From positions 124,001-188,000 of the forward strand of contig NZ_CDBT01000063.1 in the NCBI RefSeq assembly GCF_000819765.1: 64,000 bases of DNA, read 5' to 3'. This stretch comes from Aeromonas bivalvium. Its GTDB lineage: Bacteria; Pseudomonadota; Gammaproteobacteria; Enterobacterales; Aeromonadaceae. Position numbers and translations under genes: made by a program. This document shows, one piece after another, positions 41,791-51,778 of the stretch. Positions within the stretch are counted from its first letter, which is position 1; each line of letters opens with the position of its first letter. The notes beneath the pieces are model-generated. The model was not told the origin of the DNA. It saw only the letters and a program-made list of their open reading frames with translations, and did not search any database.

Positions 41791-43056
41791 TTGCCTGCTA
41801 GCCCCCCATTGTCATCCTATCGCCACGATCCGACCGCCTGTGAAGAGTGCGATCTGCTGGCGCCAGCCACCCTGCTGGCACCGGGAGAGGTGCGTCACTG
41901 CGAGCGATGCGGCCATGTGCTGACCCGCAATCTGCCGGATCAGGCCCGCCGCCCCATCGCCTATGGCATGGCGGCCATCATCATGTTCGTGCTCGCCAAC
42001 AGCTTCACCTTCATGTCGTTCTCCGCCAAGGGCCTGGGCCAGGAGATGACCTTCCTGCAGTGCATCACCACCCTGGTGGAAGAGGGCTACCTGTTCCTCG
42101 GCGCCGTGCTCAGCCTGACCCTGATCGGCCTGCCCCTGGTCTACCTGGGCTCCATCATGCTGGTGCTGTGGCGCCTCGACAAGCAGATGCACGACAAGGC
42201 GCTGCGCTCCCTCAGCCGCCTGCTGTGCCGGATCCAGCCCTGGCTGATGGTGGACGTGTTTCTCATCGGGGTCCTCATCTCCCTTGTCAAGCTGATGGGC
42301 ATGGCCGAGATCAAGATGGGGCTCTCCTTCTGGGCCTTCGTCGGCTACACCCTGCTGTTGATCAAGACCATCTCCTCCCTGGACAGGCGCTGGCTGTGGC
42401 AGCGACTGTTCGGGCCGACCGAGGCGCGGGAGCTGGATCCCGGCATGGGCGCCCGGGAGGCCGGTCTGGTCAACTGCCATCTCTGCGGCGCCCTGGGCGA
42501 GCAGGGCCAGCACAGCTGCCGGCGCTGCGGCGCCTACCTGCACAGCCGCAAGCCGGGCGGTCTGGCGCGCACCTGGGCCCTGCTGATCACCTCGGCCATC
42601 CTCTATATTCCGGCCAACCTCTATCCCATCATGGATACCGTCTTTCTTGGCGATACCAGCCCCTCCACCATCCTGGGAGGGGTGGTGCTGCTCTGGTCCA
42701 TGGGCTCCTATCCCATCGCCGCCGTCATCTTCATCGCCAGCGTGGTGGTGCCCCTGGCCAAGATACTGGCGCTGTTCTGGCTCTGTTATCGGGTGCAGTG
42801 CGGAGACGGAGCCTCGCCGCTCGGCAAGCTCAAGCTCTATCGCATGACGGAATTTGTCGGCCGCTGGTCGATGATCGACGTGTTCGTGGTGGCCATACTG
42901 GCCGGCCTCATCCGCCTCGACAACCTGATGACCATCTATCCCGGTCCCGCCGCCGTCGCCTTCTCCGGCGTGGTGCTGATCACCATGGTGGCGGCCATGA
43001 GTTTCGATTCCCGTCTTATCTGGGATTTACAACAAGGAGAGCGCGAACGTGAGTGA
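41791..43056 (+). CDS. pqiA: Intermembrane transport protein PqiA
   Basis: A ~421-aa inner-membrane protein of the PqiABC lipid-transport system. Two repeats each begin with a zinc-ribbon-like Cys pair set (CEEC...CERC and CHLC...CRRC), followed by four helices. The start is uncertain: a TTG at 41791 has AGGGA upstream, and a GTG at 41749 would add 14 residues. The last eight bases overlap pqiB, so the three genes form one operon. Confidence 0.9.
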   Translation: MPASPPLSSYRHDPTACEECDLLAPATLLAPGEVRHCERCGHVLTRNLPDQARRPIAYGMAAIIMFVLANSFTFMSFSAKGLGQEMTFLQCITTLVEEGYLFLGAVLSLTLIGLPLVYLGSIMLVLWRLDKQMHDKALRSLSRLLCRIQPWLMVDVFLIGVLISLVKLMGMAEIKMGLSFWAFVGYTLLLIKTISSLDRRWLWQRLFGPTEARELDPGMGAREAGLVNCHLCGALGEQGQHSCRRCGAYLHSRKPGGLARTWALLITSAILYIPANLYPIMDTVFLGDTSPSTILGGVVLLWSMGSYPIAAVIFIASVVVPLAKILALFWLCYRVQCGDGASPLGKLKLYRMTEFVGRWSMIDVFVVAILAGLIRLDNLMTIYPGPAAVAFSGVVLITMVAAMSFDSRLIWDLQQGERERE

Positions 43057-44698
43057 GCGTAAGACAGTAAAACAGGCGGGCTCCGACTTGCTCGGTTCGG
43101 CGGCGGCCATCTGGCTGGTGCCCATGGTGGCCCTGCTGATCGGCGTCTGGATGCTGTTTCAGCATTGGTATTCACAGGGGCCCAGCATCCAGCTGACCGT
43201 GGCCACGGCCGAGGGCATAGTGGCGGGCAAGACGGTGATCCGCTCCCGTGAGGTCGACGTGGGCCGCATCGAGACGGTGGAGCTGAGCGACGATTACAGC
43301 CATGCGGTGATCACGGCGCGTCTCTCCAACAACGCGGCCAACATGCTCAAGGGCGACACCCGGTTCTGGGTGGTCAAGCCCAGGGTGGGTCGTGACGGGG
43401 TCTCGGGGCTCGGCACCCTGCTGTCGGGCGCCTACATCGAGCTCTCCCCGGGCAAGAAGGGGAAGGCCAAGAGCCGCTACGCCATCCTCGACAAGCCGCC
43501 CCTGGCCTCCCTCTCAGCCAAGGGGCTCAGGCTGACACTCAACAGCAGCGAGACCCGCTCCCTCAGCGTCGGCTCCCCGATCCAGTACCGGGGTTACACC
43601 ATAGGTCAGGTGGAGGAGGTGAAGTTCCTGCCAGAGCGCAGCGAGCTGGAGTACCAGATCTTCATCAATGCCCCCTATGACGCCCTGATCAGCAGCAATT
43701 CCCGTTTCTGGATGACGCCGGGCTTCGAGGCCTCCCTCACCAGCGAGGGGATGAAGGTGAAGATGGATTCCCTCGAAGGCTTGCTCGATGGCGGCATCAC
43801 GGTCGGTCTGCCCGCCGGCTGGGTCGCGGGGGAGACGGTCAAGAACAAGGATACCTTCACCCTGTTCAAGGATCAGAACAGCGTACTGGCCGGTAGTCTG
43901 GATCAGTTCATCGACTATGTCTTCCTGTTCGAGGACAGCCTGGCCGGGCTGCACCCGGGGGCGGCGGTGGAGTATCGCGGCGTGCGGGTCGGTACCGTCA
44001 TATCCTCGCCTTATCTCATCGATGACAAGGCATCCCAGCTGTTCAAGAGCAAGGTGATCCCCGTGCTGGCGCGTATCGAGGTGCAGCGCATCTCCCATCG
44101 CTATGCCAGTGCGGAACGGGAGCAGTGGCGCAAGCTGTTCAGCAAGCAGTTCCAGGAAGGGCTCAGGGCCACCCTCAAGACCGCGAGTCTGCTGACCGGG
44201 GGCAAGGTGATCGATCTCAACTTCTATCCGGATGCCCCTGCGTTCGCCGCGCGCCGGATGGCGGGCACCGAGGTCTTCCCCACCACCCAGGGGGGCCTGG
44301 ATCAGATAGAACGCAAGGTGAACCTCATCCTCGACAAGTTTGTCGACATGGACATGGAAACCACCCTGGCCCAGGTCAACAGCAGCCTGGCCAACCTGGA
44401 CAAGACCATGAAGAACGTCAGTTCCCTCAGCGCCAATCTGGACAAGCTCACCAGCCAGCAGGCGACCCAGCAGCTGCCGGCCTCCCTCAACGCCAGCCTG
44501 CTCCAGCTCAAGGAGACGCTGCGCAGCTATGACGGTGCCTCCCAGACCAATCAGGAGCTGCGCCAGTCCGTGCAGTCTCTCAATCAGCTGATGCGTGAAC
44601 TGCAACCTCTGGTGCACTCCCTCAACGAGCAGCCGAGTTCACTCATCTTCGATCGGGCCCGACCCAAGGATCCTGAACCCAAGCGAGGTACCCAATGA
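43049..44698 (+). CDS. pqiB: MCE-family protein PqiB
   Basis: A 549-aa periplasmic protein anchored by one N-terminal helix (AAAIWLVPMVALLIGVWMLF). Three MCE domains follow (first near VATAEGIVAGKTVIRSREVDVG, then two more near LTLNSSETRSLSVGSPIQYRG and LHPGAAVEYRGVRVGTV). A long C-terminal coiled coil forms the needle that spans the periplasm in PqiB hexamers. It starts with GTG inside the pqiA end and overlaps pqiC by four bases. Confidence 0.93.
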   Translation: MSERKTVKQAGSDLLGSAAAIWLVPMVALLIGVWMLFQHWYSQGPSIQLTVATAEGIVAGKTVIRSREVDVGRIETVELSDDYSHAVITARLSNNAANMLKGDTRFWVVKPRVGRDGVSGLGTLLSGAYIELSPGKKGKAKSRYAILDKPPLASLSAKGLRLTLNSSETRSLSVGSPIQYRGYTIGQVEEVKFLPERSELEYQIFINAPYDALISSNSRFWMTPGFEASLTSEGMKVKMDSLEGLLDGGITVGLPAGWVAGETVKNKDTFTLFKDQNSVLAGSLDQFIDYVFLFEDSLAGLHPGAAVEYRGVRVGTVISSPYLIDDKASQLFKSKVIPVLARIEVQRISHRYASAEREQWRKLFSKQFQEGLRATLKTASLLTGGKVIDLNFYPDAPAFAARRMAGTEVFPTTQGGLDQIERKVNLILDKFVDMDMETTLAQVNSSLANLDKTMKNVSSLSANLDKLTSQQATQQLPASLNASLLQLKETLRSYDGASQTNQELRQSVQSLNQLMRELQPLVHSLNEQPSSLIFDRARPKDPEPKRGTQ

Positions 44699-45258
44699 AA
44701 CGACTCATCACGGCCCTGGCCCTGACCGGTCTGCTGGCCGGGTGCAGCAGCGCCCCGGCGCTGCACTACTACTCCCTGGATGCCGACGGCTCGGCCCAGG
44801 CGGCGCCCGTCAGCCGCCCCCAGCATCAGCTGGTGCTGCGTCCCGTCGCTCTCTCGGATGAGCTGGACGCCAGCAAGCTGGTCTATCAGATGGAGGGCAA
44901 GGAGCTCTACTTCACCGAGTACCAGCGCTGGGCCGGCTCCCTGGATGGCCAGCTCAACCAGCTGACCCAAAATGGCCTCTCCGCCCGTCTGCCGGGCTGG
45001 GTGGTGCGCCAGGACGGAGCCCGCCAGGGGCCTGTGCTCACCATCTGGCTCCAGCGTTTTCAGGGGCGCTTCGACGGCCGCGCCGTGCTGAGCGGGCGCT
45101 GGCGTCTGCTGGCCGAGGATGGCCGTGTGCTGCAGGATACCCCCTTCCACCTGGAGCGAGTGCTGCCCAGCGATGGATACGGCACCCTGGTGAGCGAGCT
45201 TGGCCTGGGCTGGCAGCAGCTGCTCGACCAGATTGCCACCGAGCTGCGCAAGGGGTGA
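44695..45258 (+). CDS. pqiC: Outer-membrane lipoprotein PqiC
   Basis: A 187-aa lipoprotein (ABC-type auxiliary, DUF330 family). The signal peptide ends in the lipobox LLAGC with Cys17. The conserved YYSLD and RPVALSDELDASKLVYQ follow. It is thought to dock PqiB at the outer membrane. Its start overlaps the pqiB stop. A hairpin at 45304 ends the operon. Confidence 0.92.
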   Translation: MKRLITALALTGLLAGCSSAPALHYYSLDADGSAQAAPVSRPQHQLVLRPVALSDELDASKLVYQMEGKELYFTEYQRWAGSLDGQLNQLTQNGLSARLPGWVVRQDGARQGPVLTIWLQRFQGRFDGRAVLSGRWRLLAEDGRVLQDTPFHLERVLPSDGYGTLVSELGLGWQQLLDQIATELRKG

Positions 45259-45303
45259 GGCGCCGAGGCCGGCGCCAGCCCGGCCGAGCGCGACCATGAA
45301 AAA

Positions 45304-45324
45304 CGGGAGGCCAGGCCTCCCGTC
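45304..45324. terminator. Shared hairpin between convergent pqiC and ompA
   Basis: Stem ACGGGAGGC/GCCTCCCGT with a CAG loop. The flanking T content is modest in both directions. Confidence 0.65.
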
Positions 45325-45348
45325 GTTGTATGGCCGATGGGCCGCCGT

Positions 45349-46404
45349 TTACTGCGCCATCTCCGAGACCCCTTCCACCTTGACCTCGACTCGGCGATCC
45401 GGTGCCAGGCAGACGATGAGCTCGCGCTTGCTGCCGCTGGCGCAGCTGTCGCCGGTGACGGGGTTGCTCTCGCCCATGCCCTGTACCTGCACCTTGTCGG
45501 CAGGCAGCCCCTTGCCGACCAGGTAGTCGGCGACCGTCCGGGCCCGTTGTTCGGACAGCTGCTGGTTGTAGCTGTCCGAGCCGAGTCGGTCCGTGTAGCC
45601 CATGACGGTGGCCATGCCGTCCGTGGGTCTGGCGGCCTCTATCTGGGAGTAGAGGGTATCCAGAGCCTGGCTGGCCTCGGGTTTGAGGGTCGCCTTGTTG
45701 AAGTCGAACAGCACGTCCGAGCTCAGGCTGAAGGTATGCTCGACTGGTTGCGGCATGGGGGGCGGTGGCGGCACCACGGCCGGGAGCGGCGCCTCCTGGC
45801 CGAAGCGGTAGAGCATGCCGACCGCGAGCAGGCCGTTGTCCAGCTCGACCCCGGTCTGGTCCAGATCCATGTCGCCAAGGGGGGTGGTGTACTGGTATTC
45901 GAAGCGGGCGGCCCAGTTGCGATCGATGGCGTATTCGGCGCCGAGGGCACCGACGAAGACGGCGCCGCGATCATGGTCCAGCTCCCGGCTGTCGGTCCAG
46001 GCGTAGCCGCCACCGAGCCGGCCATAGAGATCCAGGCTGTCGGCGACCGGGAAGCCCAGCTTCATGGTCAGCTGCGCCATCTGGGCGCTCACGTCATCCT
46101 TGTCCTTCATGGTGGGGTCCAGCTTGTCGGTGACCTCGTAACGGTACTTGCCGAGCCAGTCATAGCCCAGCTCGAATCCGACATTCTGATTGACCTGATA
46201 GCCGACGAAGGCACCGGCCCCCAGATCGTCATCATCTTCCTTGCTGATGTCGGCCGCATCCTTGATGGCGTCGTTGTGATCGGCGCCATAGAAGTTTGAC
46301 CAGCCCAGTTTGGCACCGGCATACCAGGTGTTGTCTTGTCCTGCCGCTTGGGCGTTTGCCGCCAGCAATCCAGAAACAATCAATGTAATCAATGATTTGT
46401 TCAT
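45349..46404 (-). CDS. ompA: OmpA family outer-membrane protein
   Basis: A 351-aa porin-like protein. The signal peptide is residues 1-21 (LITLIVSGLLAANAQA). An eight-strand beta barrel runs to about residue 205, then a Pro-rich linker (VVPPPPPMPQ) and a C-terminal peptidoglycan-binding OmpA domain (DVLFDFNKATLKPEA, GYTDRLGSDSYNQQLSEQRA). The start is the ATG at 46404, with AGAGG upstream. Aeromonas often has two tandem ompA genes; only one is here. Confidence 0.95.
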   Translation of the reverse strand: MNKSLITLIVSGLLAANAQAAGQDNTWYAGAKLGWSNFYGADHNDAIKDAADISKEDDDDLGAGAFVGYQVNQNVGFELGYDWLGKYRYEVTDKLDPTMKDKDDVSAQMAQLTMKLGFPVADSLDLYGRLGGGYAWTDSRELDHDRGAVFVGALGAEYAIDRNWAARFEYQYTTPLGDMDLDQTGVELDNGLLAVGMLYRFGQEAPLPAVVPPPPPMPQPVEHTFSLSSDVLFDFNKATLKPEASQALDTLYSQIEAARPTDGMATVMGYTDRLGSDSYNQQLSEQRARTVADYLVGKGLPADKVQVQGMGESNPVTGDSCASGSKRELIVCLAPDRRVEVKVEGVSEMAQ

Positions 46405-46621
46405 ATCGTGCCTCTGCAATTTCATATGAAGGAAGCATGCCGTCATGGTCTTCCCTTTGTGGTCCGGCGGTCATGGCCGTAGGACGCATTTAAAGTTAGT
46501 CGCTTTTGAAAAGGTTTCAACTGACTGAAATAACAATAGTTATTTTCCCGTGGCGGCAGGTGCGGGGCTGAGGGGAAGTCGGAGGCGGGCAGGGGGCTGG
46601 CCCCTGCCCGGGGAGGAGGGC

Positions 46622-47626
46622 TTATCTGGGGATGAATTCGTACTGGCTTTCGATGAAGGCACCGGCCCGCTCGCCGAGGGCGGCATGAACCACCCGGGTG
46701 GGATGGACCTGATCCCAATACATCTTGCCTTCGCAGTTCAGGGGGGCCGATTTGCGCATCATGGGGCTCGCCACCGCCTGGGCCAGCAGGGGGTTGCCGG
46801 CGATGGCGAGGCGCTCCGCGGGCGCGAAGGCGGCGAGCTGGCCGTCGCTCGCGGCGCTGCGGGCGCTGAACGGCTTCCAGACATAGCCACCGTCATAGCA
46901 GGCGTGCTCAGTGTCGCTCAGCCCGAAGTTCTGCGGCTCGCGCAGCATCTCGTCGAACTGCTTGTCGATGTCGAACAGGCGTACCAGGCCGGTGGGGGCG
47001 AGCTGACGCGCCAGGTTTTGCAGCAGCTCGTTGTGGTAGCGGGAGACATGGCTGGCGGCCTCGACCACTTGCTGGCTGCGGGCCGAGGGGTTCTGGCCCA
47101 GATCCGGCAGGTTGAACAGCAGTATCTGCTTGGCGCCATTGAGCACCAGGCGGTTGGCGGCATCGCTGATGGCATCGCGCACCCGCTTGGCATCCTGCTC
47201 CGTGTTCCAGCCGTAGGCCAGATAGTCGTTGGCGCCGACCCAGAGGATCACCAGATCGTCCGGCTGGAGCGCATCCTTTTGCAGGAACTGGGTGATCTCG
47301 TAATCCAGGTTGTTGATCACCTGGTACTTGGGATGCCAGGAGATCTTGTTGTAGGCCACGGCGGTGGCGCCGCCCTCGGCCTCATTGGCTATCTTCAGGC
47401 CGGGAAAATGGGTCGCCAGGTGCTCCAGCCAGACGGGGCCGTTGGAGAAGCGTCCCTCGTGGTAAGGCGGACTGGACGGCAGGTAACCGCGCATCTTGCC
47501 ATACATCTTGCCGGTGTCGGACAGGCTGTCGCCGAACATGACGATGCGGGAAAAGGCGGGCGGCTCGGCCGCATGGGCCGTCTGGGCCAGCAGACCCAGC
47601 AGGCAGATAAAGCAGGCTCTTATCAT
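46622..47626 (-). CDS. Glycerophospholipid-cholesterol acyltransferase (GCAT)
   Basis: A 334-aa secreted SGNH/GDSL lipase that moves an acyl chain from phospholipid to cholesterol, an Aeromonas virulence-linked enzyme (SatA). It has a signal peptide (MIRACFICLLGLLAQTAHA) and the block FSRIVMFGDSLSDTGKMYGKMRGYLPSSPPY with the nucleophile Ser in GDSLSD. The oxyanion Gly/Asn are in EGGATAVAYN and WVGANDYLAYGWN, and the catalytic Asp/His in WDQVHPT. Strong identity to the SatA sequence is seen by eye. The start is chosen at 47626 to match SatA; an ATG at 47638 is possible. Confidence 0.95.
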   Translation of the reverse strand: MIRACFICLLGLLAQTAHAAEPPAFSRIVMFGDSLSDTGKMYGKMRGYLPSSPPYHEGRFSNGPVWLEHLATHFPGLKIANEAEGGATAVAYNKISWHPKYQVINNLDYEITQFLQKDALQPDDLVILWVGANDYLAYGWNTEQDAKRVRDAISDAANRLVLNGAKQILLFNLPDLGQNPSARSQQVVEAASHVSRYHNELLQNLARQLAPTGLVRLFDIDKQFDEMLREPQNFGLSDTEHACYDGGYVWKPFSARSAASDGQLAAFAPAERLAIAGNPLLAQAVASPMMRKSAPLNCEGKMYWDQVHPTRVVHAALGERAGAFIESQYEFIPR

Positions 47627-47845
47627 GGAGTATCTCATCGGGCAGGGACCCGCCAGAGTGGCGAGTCATTTGAGAATGGTAACCTTGCCGAATTTGATTC
47701 AACAATCACCGTTTAGCCCGAAAGCGATTGCGCTCATGGCCGCTTCACCCAAATGGGGTGCTTCACGTTCGTTTCACGCTTCCTCTGACATCCTTGGCCC
47801 ATACCCCCACTGACGGGGTCATTGCTGAAACCACAGGAGCATGAA

Positions 47846-48226
47846 ATGAACAAAGCAAAGGTAATTGGCCTGGTGGCCCTGATGTCCGTCTCTTCCTTCG
47901 CCATGGCGGCCTATACCGGCCCCCAGGAGCAGAACAAGGTCTCGGTCGCCCAGTTGAAAGACGTGGCCGATGATCAGTGGGTGACCCTGGAGGGCAAGCT
48001 GGTCAAGCATCTGGGTGGCGAGAACTACAGTTTTCGCGATGACAGCGGCGAGGTGGAGGTGGAAGTGGACGGGGACGTGTGGCGCGGCATCGAGGTGGGC
48101 CCGAACGACCTGATCCGTATCCGGGGCGAAGTGGACCACAGCTGGAACAAGACCGAGGTCGAGGTCGAGCACCTGGAGAAGGTGGGGGCGGCGCCCCAGA
48201 GCAAGGGCGGCTTCATCGCCAACTAA
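47846..48226 (+). CDS. YgiW/YdeI family periplasmic OB-fold protein
   Basis: A 126-aa stress-related protein. The signal peptide covers about residues 1-22 (VIGLVALMSVSSFAMA). The OB-fold core is TVAQLKDVADDQWVTLEG-like, with VKHLGGENYSFRDDSGEVEVEVDGDVWRGIEVGPNDLIRIRGEVD. Relatives are induced by peroxide, cationic peptides or quorum signals and appear to bind charged ligands. AGGAGC precedes the ATG at 47846. It stands alone. Confidence 0.9.
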   Translation: MNKAKVIGLVALMSVSSFAMAAYTGPQEQNKVSVAQLKDVADDQWVTLEGKLVKHLGGENYSFRDDSGEVEVEVDGDVWRGIEVGPNDLIRIRGEVDHSWNKTEVEVEHLEKVGAAPQSKGGFIAN

Positions 48227-48243
48227 TGGGCCTTGGCTGAAAA

Positions 48244-48272
48244 AAGAGGGCGCTCCCGGAGCGCCCTCTTTG
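48244..48272. terminator. Bidirectional terminator
   Basis: Stem AAAGAGGGCGCTC/GAGCGCCCTCTTT between the convergent OB-fold gene and mltC, with A- and T-runs on both sides. Confidence 0.88.
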
Positions 48273-48286
48273 CCATCTCTGTCCCG

Positions 48287-49390
48287 TCAACCGGCACGTC
48301 TGATGCCGGCGCGCTTGAAGCCCTTCTCGGCCTGATTGACCTTGTAGAGGTAGCGACGGGCCTCCGCCTTGGGGTGTTGCTCGGTCAGGATCTGGTAGAC
48401 GGCCTCGGGGGAGAGGCGGTTGATCATGCCGGGCGCCGCCTTGCGATCCCGGGAGAAGGTGTTGAGCACCCCGCCCGCGCCGCCATTGTAGGCAGAGATC
48501 ACCGCGTAGCGCCGGGAGCGGGGATCCTCGATATTGGCCAGATAGACGGTCTGCAACAGGTGCAGGTAGGCGGTGCCCACGTCTATGTTGTAGGCCGGGT
48601 TGAACAGATCCTCCCGGGTGGGCTGGCCATTCTTGCCCTTGACCCTGATGTAGACGTCCCGCCCCGCGGTGGCGGGGATCACCTGCATCAGGCCATAGGC
48701 GTTGGCGTGGCTGACCGCATAGGGGTTGAAGCTGCTCTCGGTCTTGATCACCGCATAGATGAGGCTCTCGGCGACCCCGTATTTGCGCGACGCCTCCCGT
48801 ATGATGCTGGCGTACTTGTAGCCGCGCTTGTCTTCGTGGTTCGCCACCATGGGGATATCGACGTAGAAGATGTTGCGAATGCCCAGGGTGCGCTTCTTCA
48901 TGGCGGTGCTTAGCAGGTAGTCGGCGTAGCGTTCGGCGCGCCAGTCGAAGCGGATCGGCTGACCCTGGTTGTCCAGCACCTGGCCATAGAGGAAGGGCTC
49001 GCCGCCGGGCAGTATCTCCCGATCCGAATAGAGGTCAACTTCCGCCGGATCATCCGGGGTCAGCAGTGTCTCTATGATGGCGCGGCGCAGGTGGGCCTTG
49101 GGATCCAGCCCGGAAACGGTCTCGACCATGATGTGGCCGCTGGAGAAGTCGATGTGGGCCCGGCTCTTGTATTCGTCCGTGTATTTGACGTAGTCAAACT
49201 TGCCCGCAAACAGCGCCTCCCGGCCCCATATCTCGTTCACGTTATGGGAGAGGGCGCTGATCATGTGCTCGAAGCCGCGCACATCCTTGCCATTGACCAG
49301 ATCCTCATCCTTGTCGCCGCCGGGCTTGGGGCTGGATGAGCAGGCAAAAAGCAGCAAGGTGGCGCACAGCAACCAAAAAATTCGGCCCAT
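48287..49390 (-). CDS. mltC: Membrane-bound lytic murein transglycosylase C
   Basis: A 367-aa lipoprotein that cleaves peptidoglycan to anhydro-muropeptides. The lipobox is LLLFAC with Cys17. The N-terminal DUF3393 domain precedes the SLT domain, with catalytic Glu in IYAVIKTESSFNPYAVSHANAYGLMQVIP. The start is the ATG at 49390, with GAGGA upstream. It is the third gene of mutY-yggX-mltC, as in E. coli, after a 140-base gap. Confidence 0.95.
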   Translation of the reverse strand: MGRIFWLLCATLLLFACSSSPKPGGDKDEDLVNGKDVRGFEHMISALSHNVNEIWGREALFAGKFDYVKYTDEYKSRAHIDFSSGHIMVETVSGLDPKAHLRRAIIETLLTPDDPAEVDLYSDREILPGGEPFLYGQVLDNQGQPIRFDWRAERYADYLLSTAMKKRTLGIRNIFYVDIPMVANHEDKRGYKYASIIREASRKYGVAESLIYAVIKTESSFNPYAVSHANAYGLMQVIPATAGRDVYIRVKGKNGQPTREDLFNPAYNIDVGTAYLHLLQTVYLANIEDPRSRRYAVISAYNGGAGGVLNTFSRDRKAAPGMINRLSPEAVYQILTEQHPKAEARRYLYKVNQAEKGFKRAGIRRAG

Positions 49391-49530
49391 AGGATCCTCA
49401 AAATGGGCGGTCAGGCCGCCCGTCACGCATCGGCTGCGAGCCGGCAGAGGCGCCGCCTCGTCCTGGCTCACGGTACTGCTTGTCGGTCGTGGCCGGGGCG
49501 CCCCGGCTCACTCTCGGGGTTGGCGCCTGG

Positions 49531-49803
49531 TTACTGGCTGGGAGGGGTGTAGCCTTCGATGTCCACTTCACCCGCCTCGAACAGGTAGCTCACCATCTCC
49601 TTTTCCAGCAGCTGGCGATGCTCGACGTTCATCATGTTGAGCTTCTTCTCGTTGATCAGCATCACCTGCTTGCGTTGCCATTCGGTCCAGGCTTCCTTGC
49701 TGATGTTGTCGAAGATGCGCTTGCCAAGCTCACCCGGGTAGAGTTGGAAATCCAGGCCGGGGGCCTCTTTTTTCAGGCGTTGGCAAAATACGGTACGGCT
49801 CAT
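49531..49803 (-). CDS. yggX: Fe(II)-trafficking protein YggX
   Basis: A 90-aa protein with the conserved [29 protein letters not shown], including the single redox-active Cys7. It protects Fe-S clusters from superoxide. Its start overlaps the mutY stop by four bases. Confidence 0.95.
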   Translation of the reverse strand: MSRTVFCQRLKKEAPGLDFQLYPGELGKRIFDNISKEAWTEWQRKQVMLINEKKLNMMNVEHRQLLEKEMVSYLFEAGEVDIEGYTPPSQ

Positions 49804-50873
49804 GTTGACCTCTGTGGTTGCAAGTCGGGATAGCGCAGCAGACGCGCGGTGGCGGCGGCCAGACCGACCTCGTCGGGATGGCACAAGTTATACCAGAGTC
49901 GGGTATCGGCTTCCATGAGCGAGGCGGGCGGCGGCGCCGTCAGCTCGATGAGCAGGGGGCGAATATCCAGGTGAAAGTGGCTGAAGGTATGGCGAAAACC
50001 GGCCAGTTCCCGATAAGGCTGCTCGCTCAGGCCAAGACGGCTCAGGCAGGGGGTGACGGCCTCCAGGGTATCGACCTGGGGGAAGCAGTAGAGCCCGCCC
50101 CAGATCCCCTGGGGCGGGCGTTTTTCCAGCAGCAGCTGGTCGCCCTGGCGGATCATCAGCATGATGCCGCTGCGGGCCGGGATGCTCTTCTTGGGCTTGG
50201 AGTGGGGGTAGGCGGTGGGGTTGCCCTGCGACAGCCCCTGGCAATCGCTCTGCACCGGGCAGCGCTCACAGGCGGGCTTGCTGCGGGTGCAGACGGTGGC
50301 GCCCATGTCCATCATGGCCTGGTTGTACTGGGCGACCCCGAGCCTTGGGGTGAGGCGGGTCGCCAGCTCCCAGAGATCGTTCTCCACCTGTTTCTGGCCG
50401 GGCCAGCCCGGCAGCGCCAGCCAGCGGGTCAGTACCCGCTTGACGTTGCCATCCAGGATGGCGTGGGGCTGGCCGAGGGAGAGGGAGAGCACGGCGCCCG
50501 CGGTGGAGCGCCCTATGCCGGGCAGGGCCATCACCTCCTCCAGCCGCTCCGGGAACAGGCCGCCATGGTCATCGCGGATCTGCCGGGCGGCCTTGTGCAG
50601 GTTGCGGGCGCGGGCGTAGTAGCCCAGGCCGGTCCAGTGGTGCAGCACCTCGTCGACGGGGGCATCGGCCAGGGCCTGCACATCGGGGAAGCGGGCCATG
50701 AAGCGCTCGTAGTAGGGGATCACGGTGGCGACCTGGGTCTGCTGCAACATGATCTCGGAGACCCAGACCCGGTAGGGGGTCTTCTCCTGCTGCCAGGGCA
50801 GGGTCTTGCGCCCATGGATCTGATACCAGTCCAGGATGCGGCTGGCGAAGGTGGCGTTGCTCGAATTGCTCAC
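49800..50873 (-). CDS. mutY: A/G-specific adenine glycosylase
   Basis: A 357-aa DNA repair enzyme removing A opposite 8-oxoG. The helix-hairpin-helix [34 protein letters not shown] includes the catalytic Asp. A [4Fe-4S] loop C-x6-C-x2-C-x5-C is visible in [17 protein letters not shown]. The C-terminal domain is MutT-like for 8-oxoG recognition. It is the first gene of the operon. Confidence 0.96.
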   Translation of the reverse strand: MSNSSNATFASRILDWYQIHGRKTLPWQQEKTPYRVWVSEIMLQQTQVATVIPYYERFMARFPDVQALADAPVDEVLHHWTGLGYYARARNLHKAARQIRDDHGGLFPERLEEVMALPGIGRSTAGAVLSLSLGQPHAILDGNVKRVLTRWLALPGWPGQKQVENDLWELATRLTPRLGVAQYNQAMMDMGATVCTRSKPACERCPVQSDCQGLSQGNPTAYPHSKPKKSIPARSGIMLMIRQGDQLLLEKRPPQGIWGGLYCFPQVDTLEAVTPCLSRLGLSEQPYRELAGFRHTFSHFHLDIRPLLIELTAPPPASLMEADTRLWYNLCHPDEVGLAAATARLLRYPDLQPQRST

Positions 50874-50982
50874 GTTGTGCTCATGTCATGGCGTGAAAGC
50901 CCAATCTGGTCATGGCCGGGCCCCGGGCAACCGGGGCGGCTGGTGGCGCAACTGACTCACATTGGCTCTCATCTTGTTGATT

Positions 50983-51006
50983 AAAAAGGGGAGCTCTCGG
51001 GCTCCC
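50983..51006 (-). terminator. Rho-independent terminator of exeAB
   Basis: On the minus strand GGGAGC-CCGAGA-GCTCCC, then CUUUUU, about 50 bases after the exeB stop. Confidence 0.82.
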
Positions 51007-51054
51007 TCTCCTCTCTTGTCATCGGGGGCGGCGGGCGGCTTGGCCGCCTCGGGA

Positions 51055-51729
51055 TCAGCCCGGCCAGTCCTGCAGGGCCTTGAGGCTGACGGACTGGCCG
51101 CCCACCCCCAGCACTATGTAATCCTGGGCGATGGCCTGGAGCTGTACCCCGGGCGCCACCTCATTGCCTTCCCGCACCTCGCGGCCGTTGATCACCACGC
51201 TGCGCTTGGCCGGGTTGGAGGAGTAGAGGTGGGCCCCATAGGCGAGCCGGGGCACCTGCTGGCGCAACTCTGCCGGCAGGGCCGCGATGGGCATCACCTG
51301 GGGCGCCGCCGCTGGGCGGCTGGGCTCGGGGGCCAGGGGCACATTGTTGAGGGCGTTTTGCAGCAGCTGGGCGAGATCCTGGCTGTCCCTGGTCTGACTC
51401 GCCTGGGCCTGGGCCGGTTTGGGCTTGACCACGGGCTCGGGCAGGGGCGGCGGCAGGGGGCGGGTGACCATGGCCCTGGGTTCGACCCGCATGAAGGGGG
51501 CCGTCACCCGCTCCTCGACCTCGACCCGCTCCTCGATGGGCTTGTTATGGAGCAGATGCCAACCGTAGTTGGCCGCCGCCCCCATGACGATGGCCAGGGG
51601 CACCAGTGCCCACCAGAGCCAGGGGCGATCGGCTTCTTCCTCCCGGCTGACCGGCAGGCCCATGGCGGGAATGTGGGGGGCGTGCTGGGGCGCATCGGCC
51701 CGGCGCAGGGCCTTGAGCAGGGTCGACAT
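51055..51729 (-). CDS. exeB: Type II secretion system assembly protein ExeB (GspB)
   Basis: A 224-aa bitopic inner-membrane protein. The cytoplasmic N terminus is STLLKALRRADA, one helix follows (WLWWALVPLAIVMGAAANYGWHLL), then a Pro-rich linker and a GspB C-terminal domain (YSSNPAKRSVVINGREVREGNEVAPGVQLQAI). It acts with ExeA to place the ExeD secretin in the outer membrane. It is 49 bases after exeA, with GGAG upstream. Confidence 0.94.
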   Translation of the reverse strand: MSTLLKALRRADAPQHAPHIPAMGLPVSREEEADRPWLWWALVPLAIVMGAAANYGWHLLHNKPIEERVEVEERVTAPFMRVEPRAMVTRPLPPPLPEPVVKPKPAQAQASQTRDSQDLAQLLQNALNNVPLAPEPSRPAAAPQVMPIAALPAELRQQVPRLAYGAHLYSSNPAKRSVVINGREVREGNEVAPGVQLQAIAQDYIVLGVGGQSVSLKALQDWPG

Positions 51730-51778
51730 CAGGCGGTCACTCCAGCAAACGAACGTAGGGGACGAAACGGGCTTGGCA